A stretch of DNA of 33,757 nt from Candidatus Gastranaerophilales bacterium (GTDB taxonomy: Bacteria; Cyanobacteriota; Vampirovibrionia; Gastranaerophilales; Gastranaerophilaceae), in assembly GCA_900768915.1 (NCBI GenBank), contig CAAGEQ010000026.1:1-33757 (forward strand). The letters run 5' to 3'. A program made the translations under genes and the position numbers. Positions within the stretch are counted from its first letter, which is position 1. Each line of letters begins with the position of its first letter. Shown here piece after piece: positions 6,125 through 14,300 of this stretch. The notes under the pieces are model-generated. The model had not been told where the DNA came from. It did not search any database and was given only the letters and a program-made list of their open reading frames with translations.

Positions 6125-7138
6125 ATGAGTGTAACATCATATTTAGGAATAGACGTAGGTTCAGTAACAACTAAATTGGCTGTTGTAGATGAAAAAGGTC
6201 AATATATAGATTCTTATATGCTAAAAACAGCAGGAAAACCTGTATTAGCAGTTCAAACAGGTTTAAACAAAATTTTAGAACAAGCAAACGCAGCAAACAG
6301 AGAATATGACATCAAAGGTGTTGGTACAACAGGTAGTGGTAGAAACCTAGCAGGTGCTTTGGTTGGTGCAGATATTGTTAAGAACGAAATTACAGCACAC
6401 GCAGTTGCAGCAGCAACAAATATCCCTGGAGTTCAAACAATTCTTGAGATTGGTGGACAAGATAGTAAAATCATCATTTTAAGAGATGGTATTGTAACAG
6501 ATTTCGCAATGAACACAGTTTGTGCTGCTGGTACAGGTAGTTTCTTAGACCACCAAGCACAAAGATTGAATGTACCTATTGAAATCTTTGGTGAAACAGC
6601 ATTAAAATCAGAAAACCCTGCAAGAATTGCTGGACGTTGTGGTGTATTTGCAGAAAGTGATTTAATCCATAAACAGCAACTTGGCTACCCTGTAGAAGAC
6701 TTGTTATATGGACTTTGCCAAGCATTGGTTAGAAACTATTTAAGTAACCTTGCACTAGGTAAAGAACTTTTACCAACAGTATCATTCCAAGGTGGTGTTG
6801 CTACAAACTCTGGTATGGTTAAAGCATTTGAAGAAGCATTAGAAACAGAAATCGTTGTACCAGACCATCACCAAACAATGGGTGCTATCGGTGCAGCATT
6901 ATTAGCAATGGAAAATCACCAATACACAGAAGCCGAAACAACTTTTAAAGGTTGGAATGTAGGTAATATGCAATTCCAATCAATAACATGTCAATGTAGT
7001 GGTTGTTCAAACAACTGTGAAATTATTACCATTGTTGAAGGTGACGAAAAAATTCATCACGTTGATAGAATCCAAGATATTAAAGGTAATGTTATCGCTC
7101 GTTGGGGTGGTACTTGTGGAAGATGGGATATTGGCTAA
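6125..7138 (+). CDS. (R)-2-hydroxyacyl-CoA dehydratase activating ATPase (BadF/BadG/HgdC family)
   Basis: The start is set at ATG 6125 because GAGGGG lies seven bases upstream; the TTG three bases earlier is too close. The 337-aa protein has the ASKHA ATPase fold: GIDVGSVTTKLAVVD (phosphate 1), EIGGQDSK (phosphate 2) and GGVATNSGMV (adenosine). Cys133 (TVCAAGTGSF) and Cys172 (GRCGVFAESD) are the ligands of the single [4Fe-4S] cluster that bridges the homodimer in HgdC. Such proteins inject one electron at the cost of ATP into 2-hydroxyacyl-CoA dehydratases or benzoyl-CoA reductases under anaerobic conditions. Residues 275-337 form a C-terminal Cys-rich extension (CQCSGCSNNC, then GGTCGRWD). 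That extension is seen, from memory, in the larger activase-related proteins. No dehydratase subunit lies in this window. Confidence 0.88.
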   Translation: MSVTSYLGIDVGSVTTKLAVVDEKGQYIDSYMLKTAGKPVLAVQTGLNKILEQANAANREYDIKGVGTTGSGRNLAGALVGADIVKNEITAHAVAAATNIPGVQTILEIGGQDSKIIILRDGIVTDFAMNTVCAAGTGSFLDHQAQRLNVPIEIFGETALKSENPARIAGRCGVFAESDLIHKQQLGYPVEDLLYGLCQALVRNYLSNLALGKELLPTVSFQGGVATNSGMVKAFEEALETEIVVPDHHQTMGAIGAALLAMENHQYTEAETTFKGWNVGNMQFQSITCQCSGCSNNCEIITIVEGDEKIHHVDRIQDIKGNVIARWGGTCGRWDIG

Positions 7139-7310
7139 CTTATTAATTAGCCTAATTCTTTAAGTAAAGAGTATTTTTTACAAAATTTCTCATCAAAGTA
7201 CCTTAAAATATATCACTTATCTATAATATTTTTTGAAAAATAAAAACATTTAATTACAAAACTTAAACATGTACTTGCAATATTGTTATTTTTCAATTAG
7301 GATAAGAACT

Positions 7311-7327
7311 GAGCGTTATAATACGCT
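7311..7327 (+). promoter_or_regulatory. -10 box of rplS lying in the loop of a palindrome
   Basis: AGCGT/ACGCT arms enclose TATAAT exactly (7317-7322). The position, 41 bases before the rplS ATG, fits a promoter. The palindrome would be a natural repressor or regulator site overlapping the -10 box. No clear -35 is seen. Confidence 0.4.
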
Positions 7328-7362
7328 AACTTTTGTACTAGTTAAAATAAGGAATAGCAAAA

Positions 7363-7716
7363 ATGAATCCTATAATCGCAGAATTAGAAAATCAATATAA
7401 AAAAGAAAATATTCCTGATATGAATCCTGGTGATACAGTAAAAGTATTTGTTAGAATCGTAGAAGGTAACAAAGAAAGAATTCAGGCATTCGAAGGAACA
7501 GTTATTAAAGAACATGGTGCTGGAATCAACAAGACTATTACAGTTAGAAAAGTATTCCAAGGTATCGGTGTAGAAAGAGTATTCTTACTAAACTCTCCAC
7601 GTATCGATAAGATTACAGTTCTTAGACGTGGTGATGTAAGACGTTCTAAATTATATTACTTAAGAGAACGTTCAGGTAAGGCAACTCGTATTAGAGAAAA
7701 AATTGAAAAAAGATAA
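7363..7716 (+). CDS. rplS: 50S ribosomal protein L19
   Basis: 117 aa, normal for L19. The family signature is clear: PGDTVKVFVRIVEGNKERIQAFEGTVI, then GINKTITVRKVFQGIGVERVFLLNSPRIDKI and the C-terminal VRRSKLYYLRERSGKATRIREK. It sits at the 30S-50S interface. AAGGA lies about nine bases before the ATG. In many bacteria rplS ends the rpsP-rimM-trmD-rplS operon; those genes are not here. Instead it is coupled to the ribosome-assembly GTPase gene that overlaps its last 14 bases. Confidence 0.96.
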   Translation: MNPIIAELENQYKKENIPDMNPGDTVKVFVRIVEGNKERIQAFEGTVIKEHGAGINKTITVRKVFQGIGVERVFLLNSPRIDKITVLRRGDVRRSKLYYLRERSGKATRIREKIEKR

Positions 7717-8587
7717 GTTACATATTCATTGGTATCCGGGACATATTGCAAAAGCCGAACGAGCATTAAAAGAGAAATTGAATCTTGTTGATGTCGTTAT
7801 AGAGGTTTTAGATGCAAGGTTACCAATAAGCAGTAGTTATAACGACATAAAGAAGCTTTTGGGTGATAAGCCAAGGCTTCTTTTGTTGAATAAATCTGAT
7901 TTAGTTATCCCAGAAGAGATTAAATCATGGATTAAGATTATTCAAGAACGTAATAATTGTCCAGTATTAACAATCGACACTAAAACAAACCGTAATTTTC
8001 AGATTATAGAAAAGAAAGTTTTAGAATTGAGTGAACCACGTATACAAGCATTGATGGCAAAAGGTTTGTTAAGACGTCCAGCAAGAGTTGTTGTAGTTGG
8101 TTTACCAAACGTTGGTAAATCTAGTATTATCAATAAACTTACAAAATCTTCTAAAACAAAAACTGGTGCAAAAGCAGGTGTAACAAGACAACAACAATGG
8201 GTAAGAATTAACCCTAATATTGATTTATTAGATACTCCAGGGATTATCCCTATGAAACAAGAAGACCAACAAAGAGCAAAGAAATTAGCATTTGTAAACT
8301 CTGTATCAGAGAACGCATATTCACCTGAAATGGTGTCAAAAGAACTTATTGAACTAATTTCTTCTAATCAAAAATATTTATCAAAATTCAAAGAATACTA
8401 CAATATTGATAATGACAAAGAATTATCATTAGAAAACATCTCATTTAGTAGAAACTGGTTAGTATCAGGTGGAGAGCCTGACACAGAACGTAGTGCTCAA
8501 TACATGCTAAGAGATTTCCGAGATGGTAAAATCGGGAAATTTATACTAGACAATATAGAAGATTATACAGAAACAACTGAAATTTAA
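7703..8587 (+). CDS. rbgA: ribosome biogenesis GTPase RbgA/YlqF
   Basis: A 294-aa circularly permuted GTPase: the G4 motif NKSD comes first (about residue 63), then G1 GLPNVGKSS (about 133-141) and G3 DTPG (about 177). The N-terminal WYPGHIAKA is diagnostic of RbgA/YlqF. The C-terminal domain (about 200-294) carries the RNA-binding helices. It assists late 50S assembly (L16 incorporation in Bacillus). The start is TTG at 7703, inside rplS in a different frame, so the 14-base overlap implies translational coupling of an L19 gene with a 50S assembly factor. The stop overlaps that of convergent surE by four bases, without a terminator between. Confidence 0.94.
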   Translation: MKKDKLHIHWYPGHIAKAERALKEKLNLVDVVIEVLDARLPISSSYNDIKKLLGDKPRLLLLNKSDLVIPEEIKSWIKIIQERNNCPVLTIDTKTNRNFQIIEKKVLELSEPRIQALMAKGLLRRPARVVVVGLPNVGKSSIINKLTKSSKTKTGAKAGVTRQQQWVRINPNIDLLDTPGIIPMKQEDQQRAKKLAFVNSVSENAYSPEMVSKELIELISSNQKYLSKFKEYYNIDNDKELSLENISFSRNWLVSGGEPDTERSAQYMLRDFRDGKIGKFILDNIEDYTETTEI

Positions 8588-9375
8588 AACCAAGAAGTAT
8601 TTTTTTTGCAGCCAAGTTCATCTTCCAATTCTTTCATGAATCCTTTTCTTGTCATGTCATAAGTAATTGGAGTTATAGAAATTTTATTATTTCTAACTGC
8701 CGCAATATCAGTTTTCGCATCTTCCGGTTCATTAATTAATTCACCAGCCATCCAATAATAAACTTTGCCACGTGGATCAACACGTCTTTCGTATGTATCA
8801 GTAAACATTCTTCTACCAAGTTCCGTTACAGCAACACCCGCAATATCTTCTTTATCAAGACCTGGAACATTTACATTCAAAACTGTTTTAGGTGGTATTT
8901 TATAATTTTCAAGTCTTTCAATCATTGTTGCAACAAACTCTGCAGCAAGAGTAAAATCTTCATATTCTGTTCTAAGACTTGCTAATGAAACAGCAATACT
9001 AGGAATACCTAATAATGCACCTTCCATAGCACAACTAACAGTACCTGAATACAAAATATCACCACCAAGATTTGGACCATGATTTATACCAGAAATAACC
9101 AAATCAGGGAGTTCATTGTTTGCTAGAATAGCATTGACTGCAATTTTAACACAATCACCAGGAGTACCTGTTGTCATCCAACAACGTTTTGCACCATATT
9201 TTGCATCAACTTCTTCTACACGTAACGGTGTATGAAGAGTAAGTGAATGCCCAGCAGCACTACGTTCTCTATCAGGAGCAACTACATATACATCATAACA
9301 AGGTGATAATGCCTCGATTAATGCTCTGATACCGTTGGCTAAAATTCCGTCATCATTAGATAATAAAATATTCAT
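8584..9375 (-). CDS. surE: 5'/3'-nucleotidase SurE
   Basis: A 263-aa metal-dependent phosphatase of nucleoside monophosphates. Metal ligands of the family are visible: the DD pair in MNILLSNDDGI (residues 8-9), Ser in RSAAGHSLTL, and Asn in SGINHGPNLGGDILYSGTV. It is of normal length. GAGAGG eight bases upstream supports the ATG at 9375. In proteobacteria surE is linked to pcm and rpoS; here it is alone on the minus strand, converging tail to tail with rbgA. Confidence 0.95.
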   Translation of the reverse strand: MNILLSNDDGILANGIRALIEALSPCYDVYVVAPDRERSAAGHSLTLHTPLRVEEVDAKYGAKRCWMTTGTPGDCVKIAVNAILANNELPDLVISGINHGPNLGGDILYSGTVSCAMEGALLGIPSIAVSLASLRTEYEDFTLAAEFVATMIERLENYKIPPKTVLNVNVPGLDKEDIAGVAVTELGRRMFTDTYERRVDPRGKVYYWMAGELINEPEDAKTDIAAVRNNKISITPITYDMTRKGFMKELEDELGCKKNTSWF

Positions 9376-9493
9376 GCTATTCCTCTCAAAATAAAGTAGT
9401 TTTCAGTATATACAATTTTTTTAGAAAAATCAATATTGTAAATAATGTATATTATATTTTTAATAAATTTTTCAATAATATCTAATAATATTG

Positions 9494-9523
9494 AAAAAGA
9501 CAGGTCATCGTACCTGCCTTTTT
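9494..9523. terminator. Rho-independent terminator, bidirectional
   Basis: AAAAAG-A-CAGGT and ACCTG-C-CTTTTT arms around CATCGT, lying 36 bases downstream of the minus-strand gene at 9559-10203, whose transcript it would end. Confidence 0.8.
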
Positions 9524-9558
9524 ACAACTATATTTCCTACCGCTATCGGTGTTAATTA

Positions 9559-10203
9559 TTAAGTTAAATCTTCTAAACTATTATATTTCATCATTGCAAC
9601 TAAATTCAATTTACGCTCATCACCACCAGTATATTTTTCAGTGTCAGAAATTTCATTTCCTATCCTTTTTGCAGAGCCATCTTTAATTGAATTTGTAATA
9701 TGCTTTAATGCACCTGGAACTTCGTCCATCATGATATTAACTAATGCACTATCAAATCCAGCATTTTGAAGAGTTGCGACTTCTTGATTTTGTTCATCAA
9801 TAGAAGACAACATTGGTTTTTTGTTATATTCACGTAATTTGTCAATATCTAAGCCGTCTTCTGGAGCAAGCATAGCCATCATATTTTCAAGAGAAACGTC
9901 CTCTTCAGAAAATACGACATTACCATTCTTTTCTTTTCCTTGAATGCCTGCAGTTTTGCCAAATTCAGCACCCATTAGACTTGCCAATTCAGATTTCATA
10001 TCACCTTCAAGAGCAGAAATATCAGCCTTTTCAGCACCAGCACTTTCAGCCTTCGCCTTGATTGCATCCCAACCAGATACATAAGTATTCAATTCAGATT
10101 TTGTATCAATTTTTGTAGTATCGTTTTGCATACTAGCAGATGCTTTACCAAGATTTCCAAGCAATGAACTAAATTGGTTGATGTTGAAATTGTTGAAATC
10201 CAT
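9559..10203 (-). CDS. hypothetical acidic protein
   Basis: A 214-aa, mainly helical, acidic protein that I do not recognise. The N-terminus MDFNNFNINQFSSLLGNLGKASASM is Asn/Phe-rich. The middle (about 40-85) is a Lys/Glu/Ala helix region (GWDAIKAKAESAGAEKADISALEGDMKSELASLMG). The C-terminal half is mixed and ends in LNLVAMMKYNSLEDLT. There is no signal peptide, cysteine or membrane segment. AGAGGAG (seen as ctcctct just left of the start) is a good ribosome binding site. It reads alone, with its own terminator. Its size and lack of motifs recall other lineage-specific proteins in this window, but no homology can be asserted. Confidence 0.75.
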   Translation of the reverse strand: MDFNNFNINQFSSLLGNLGKASASMQNDTTKIDTKSELNTYVSGWDAIKAKAESAGAEKADISALEGDMKSELASLMGAEFGKTAGIQGKEKNGNVVFSEEDVSLENMMAMLAPEDGLDIDKLREYNKKPMLSSIDEQNQEVATLQNAGFDSALVNIMMDEVPGALKHITNSIKDGSAKRIGNEISDTEKYTGGDERKLNLVAMMKYNSLEDLT

Positions 10204-10398
10204 TATATACTCCTCTGTAATATCTCTTGTGTATATATAAAGTATATCTAATTAAAAAAATTGCTTTTTTTGTTTCATGATTATTAAAATTTGTTAACAA
10301 AGGAGTTCAATTGCAATAATATTGCATATTTTATATAAATGTATATTATATTGAAATTTTGTTATAATTTTTTTATTCATTTATTATAATATTTTGTC

Positions 10399-10457
10399 AT
10401 CTTGAGTAATATATTATACAAATTATACGTAATATTTCAAATCATAGCGAAAGATCT
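10399..10457 (+). repeat. TCATCTTGAG ... AGCGAAAGATCT repeat-like element
   Basis: TCATCTTGAG and AGCGAAAGATCT flank a 37-base AT-rich insert containing its own ATATTATAC/GTAATAT-type palindrome. In many unrelated bacteria an intergenic repeat of the form TCATCCTGAG-GCGAAGGATCT is common (from memory). This looks like a diverged or interrupted member. It abuts the left inverted repeat of the island directly. Confidence 0.4.
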
Positions 10458-10489
10458 ATAAAATAGATTTAATTAGTTAAATTATTACT

Positions 10490-10600
10490 TTCATTTTCTT
10501 GTGCCGACAAGAAAACGAAACAAAAGAAACTCCTGACCTGAACTTCATTCACACATCATTTGTAATTATTCTGCATAGAGTTTCGGAACTCGTAAATTTA
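10490..10600 (+). repeat. dispersed intergenic repeat, copy B
   Basis: Block order matches copy A at 1-113: TTTTCTTGT/ACAAGAAAA hairpin, AAAGAAACTC, TTCACAC, TTGTA and a terminal GAGTTTCGGAACTC hairpin ending AACTCGT. The hairpins at both ends are conserved by compensation rather than identity, which is typical of selected secondary structure. Confidence 0.55.
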
Positions 10601-10735
10601 CAGATTTTTTTATGCTAGTAAATTCACTCAAACACCTCAACAACGAGCAGAATAAAACAATGATGGTTCATTACGTTAAGGTCGAATTTTATTATATACA
10701 ATTTGTTAGGTAATTGTTGTTGAAAACAACATAGT

Positions 10736-10965
10736 AGGCACGAAAACATAAACGAAACCCTATAGCGAATTTGCGAATTTTCGGTAGGGTGACGACACGT
10801 AGTGTCTAACCCGTAAGATTGAGCAAAACCACGAGTTATTCGCTTCAATGGTTGAGTGCTAATATTTTCGTGCCTGCTCTAGCGTGCCTTTTCTGCTTGG
10901 TTGCCGACATTAAACGTGCCTACAGGTCTTGGACTATTCCAAGCCCTTTCGCACTCTGTCGGCAA
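10736..10965. other. nested long-range inverted repeats, candidate structured RNA
   Basis: AGGCACGAAAA at 10736-10746 pairs with TTTTCGTGCCT at 10867-10877. Between them are ACCCTA/TAGGGT (about 10757-10790) and GACAC-GTA-GTGTC (about 10794-10806). Immediately after, TTGCCGAC pairs with GTCGGCAA across about 50 bases and encloses CTTGG/CCAAG. No signature of RNase P RNA, tmRNA, SRP RNA or a group I/II intron was recognised. Confidence 0.4.
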
Positions 10966-10982
10966 TCCGCTTTCTTTTTCTA

Positions 10983-11029
10983 CTGTTTTCTTTCTTTGGG
11001 CTTCGCAACTCCGAAAGAAAGAAAACAGT
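10983..11029. repeat. large hairpin at the right end of the island
   Basis: CTGTTTTCTTTCTTT and AAAGAAAGAAAACAG arms around a 17-base loop (GGGCTTCGCAACTCCG). It is a perfect palindrome of 15 bases per arm. It may act as a terminator-like structure or as the tip of a mobile element. Promoter or transcript polarity cannot be told. Confidence 0.6.
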
Positions 11030-11141
11030 TAAAATAATATAATCAAAGAAATGTTGCGAAACAATTAAACTAATTAAATCTATTTTATCATTTACAAAAT
11101 AATTTAAAAAATAAAACATTAAATTAAACAATTTCAAGCAT

Positions 11142-11168
11142 AAAAAAAAGCTATGTTAATACATAGCT
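11142..11168 (-). terminator. minus-strand terminator without an evident gene
   Basis: Perfect eight-base stem AGCTATGT/ACATAGCT with a TAAT loop; on the minus strand it is followed by eight T. The nearest upstream minus-strand gene would lie beyond the helicase, so it implies a short minus-strand transcript arising between about 11170 and 11380. Confidence 0.65.
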
Positions 11169-11382
11169 GTTGATTAGGGATATGTGTATCGTCGTTTTTA
11201 TTTAAGGAGTATATGGTTATATTAGCAGTTCGTTTTAGAAATAAAATCGTTAAAAAGTAGGATTTAGAAATTCACAAACAATACCAACGATGTATTCTAT
11301 TTTCTATAAGTCCGTATTTGTCATAGTTAAGATATTTAATATTAATAAAAATATGATAGAATAATAAAAAGGAGTTTAAGAC
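11169..11382. other. gap before the helicase; possible small RNA or microORF
   Basis: No ORF of note. On the plus strand AAGGAG precedes an ATG at about 11213 that opens a 15-codon frame, too short to support. On the minus strand the region leads into the terminator at 11142-11168. On the plus strand TATGATAGAAT (11352-11362) and AAGGAG (11369-11374) serve the helicase gene. Confidence 0.4.
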
Positions 11383-14300
11383 ATGACAACAACAGTAGAA
11401 AAACAAATTATCAAACCAAATAAAAGCCAAGAAGAATGTATTAAAGCATTAAATGGACCAATTATGGTACTTGCAGGGCCTGGAACAGGAAAAACTTTTA
11501 CTGTTGTCGAAAGAATAAAATACATGCTTAGTCAAAATATCATGCCAGAATCTATATTATGTCTAACGTACTCTGAAGCCGCTGCAGCCGAAATGAAAAC
11601 AAGACTAGTAAAAGAAGTAGGTGCTATTGCTGGTGCTGTTGTTATTCATACATATCATGCTTTTTGTACAGATGTAATTAAAAATAACCCAATAGATTTT
11701 GAACTATTAGATGGTTTGACTGTCGCTGACGAAATGACTAAACGTACGTTAATGACCGATGCAATACACGAATACAAACCTAAATATCACATAACAAAAT
11801 GGGGCGATGCTGATTATTATGTTCCTGAATTACTAGGAGATGTTGATGCAATCAAAAAAAGCCTAATAACAAAAGAACAATATTTTTATAATCTTGAAAA
11901 TCATGCTTTATGGCAAGGTAAAATGAATGAACTAGAAGAAGAAAAAATCGAACGTGAAGAAAAAAATAAAGCAATGAAATCCTTTATGGGTAAATATGAA
12001 CAACATAAAAAGAAAATGGGCAAAGCACGTGAAGCATGGGAAATTTATGAAATATATGACAGAAATTTAAAACAAAATAACTATATTGATTTTAATGACA
12101 TGCTAAATATGGTTTTAGAATCTTTTAATAATAATGATGAACTATTATCAAGAGTTTCAAAAAAATTCAAATATTTTCTTGTGGACGAATACCAAGATAC
12201 AAATATGATTCAAAATAATATTGTTTTCAAACTTGCAGAAGGAGCAGGAAACGATAATATTTTTGTTGTTGGTGATGATGACCAAATTATTTATGAATTT
12301 CAAGGTGCAAGAACAGATACATTAGAAAAATTCTTAAAAAAATTTCCTCAAACAAAAGTTATTTGTTTAGATGAAAACAATCGTTCTACTCAAACTATTC
12401 TTGATTTTAGTTATAACGTAATTTCACAAGATAAAACTAGATTAGAATTTAATCCAAATTTCAAACAATTCAATATCAAAAAATCTTTAAAAGCAATGAA
12501 CCAAGAAATCTGTGCAAAGAACAAACCAATACATTTACATTGCTTTGCTGATAATGTTCAAGAAACAAATTTTATTGTTGAAGAGATAGAAAATCTGATT
12601 AAATCACCTGATGCACCAAAAGATAAAAAAGGAAATACTGATTTATCACAAATTGCCATCTTAACAAGAGAAAATGGTGAACTAGAAAAATATGCTGAAC
12701 TATTAAAAGCAAAAAATATTAAATACCAATTAAAAAAATCTAGCAGTATCTTTGATATTAAATCATCACTATTAGTATATTTCTATTTAAAAGCATTATA
12801 TAATCCTGCAATTTACGCAGAAAAATTGTTTGGTCTATTAGGTTCAGAACCTTTTGACTTTGAAGCAGAAGATTATATGTTTTTATTATCACAATTTAGA
12901 TTAAATGGTAAAAATTTCATCGAAAACATTAGATTAAACATTGATTATAACTGGAAAAATAAAGAAAAAGTCCATAAATTTCTTAAAACTTATGATAAAT
13001 TAAAAAAATTACAATTAACAGAAAATCTTAAAAATTTTATTATTGCAGTATGCAATGAAACAGGAATTTTAGAATTTTTTGTTAATTCAGAAATAAATCG
13101 TACTGAAAACATTTTGGCCATCAAAAAAATTATTGATGAAGTAGGAGTATTCAAACGAAATGAAAAAGGTGCTTTCTCATTAGGAGATTTTATAAAATAT
13201 TTAGATAAAGCAATCGAATTAGATATTCCTATAGAAATAGAAAAAGATGAATTAGTACAAAATGCAATACAACTAATAACATTACATAGCAGCAAAGGAC
13301 GTCAATTCGACTATGTCTATATGCCAAATCTTGTTGCAAAAAAATGGGAAAAGAAACGTAATAAAAATAATATCAGTTTACCAATAATTGACGAAGATAA
13401 ATTTGTAGATGATGACGATGCTGAAAAATCATCAAATTTAAGATTGTTGTTTGTTGGTATAACAAGAGCAAAATATGGATTAACTATTTCATATCCAAAT
13501 ATGTCTAACAATTTAACACAAGAATTTACAAGTTTATTATCTGACGTTATTTCTGAAAACGGATTTGAAAAATTTGTGCATGAAATGACTCAACAAGATT
13601 ATGTTTTGGAATTAGCAAAATCATTTAATCAAAAGAAATTTGATTATGTTGGTACATTCAAAGATGAAATACAAGCAAGAATAAAAGATTTTGTATTAAG
13701 TCCTAGTTCTTTGAACTCATATTTAAATTGTCCAAGAGAATTTTTGTATAATAATCTTTTAAAGATACCGACTTACGAAACTGATTGGTCCAATGCAAAT
13801 TATGGTAGTGCAGTACACAAAACATTAGAAAATGCTGCCAGAATGATGATAAATGAAAATAAATACCCAGATTTAGGAACATTTATACAAGATTTCAATA
13901 ATAATTTAGATAAACAAGAATTTGATTCTGATGAAATAAGATTAAAATATAAAGAAAGAGGCGAAAGTCGTTTAAAAGAATTCTATCCTCACTTTATTGA
14001 AACAAGTCATAACAGAATGGATAAAGTTGAATATACATTAGATACAGTTCCAATAGATGATTATATCGTCACAGGTAAAATAGATAGAATCGAAAAAAAT
14101 AATGATAAAACATACTGTTTATTTGATTATAAAACAGGTTCTGCAAAACCAAAATCTCAAATCGCAGATAAAAAAGATTATGAAAAATATCTAAATCAAT
14201 TAAGATTTTACAAGTTAGCGTATGAGTCATTATACGAAAATAGTAAGGTTTCAATGGTTGGTTTAATCTATCCTGAAGATTTTGAACATAATTTCTATAT

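Larger units (their letters stand above)
10458..11088. repeat. 631-bp non-coding island bounded by 26-bp inverted repeats
   Basis: The ends, 10458-10483 and 11063-11088, are inverted copies matching at 25 of 26 positions. The interior is clearly less AT-rich than the flanks and holds no convincing gene. Frames of 60-75 codons exist but are interrupted, lack ribosome binding sites and overlap palindromes. Inside are repeat copy B (about 10490-10600), an 11-base inverted pair 10736-10746/10867-10877, an 8-base pair at about 10901-10908/10958-10965 enclosing a CTTGG/CCAAG hairpin, and a 16-base hairpin at about 10983-11029. No target-site duplication is obvious at the borders. It could be a MITE-like element, a compound repeat, or a structured RNA gene. 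Confidence 0.6.

Noticed and set aside
10624..11037. Open frames of about 65-75 codons inside the island on both strands
   Set aside because: They overlap each other and the palindromes, lack Shine-Dalgarno sites and start without ATG in part. The minus-strand frame KRITRGFAQSYGL looks protein-like locally, but a stop lies just before it.
11205..11260. 15-codon ORF with AAGGAG upstream
   Set aside because: Too short to judge, spacing to the ATG is tight, and nothing else supports translation.
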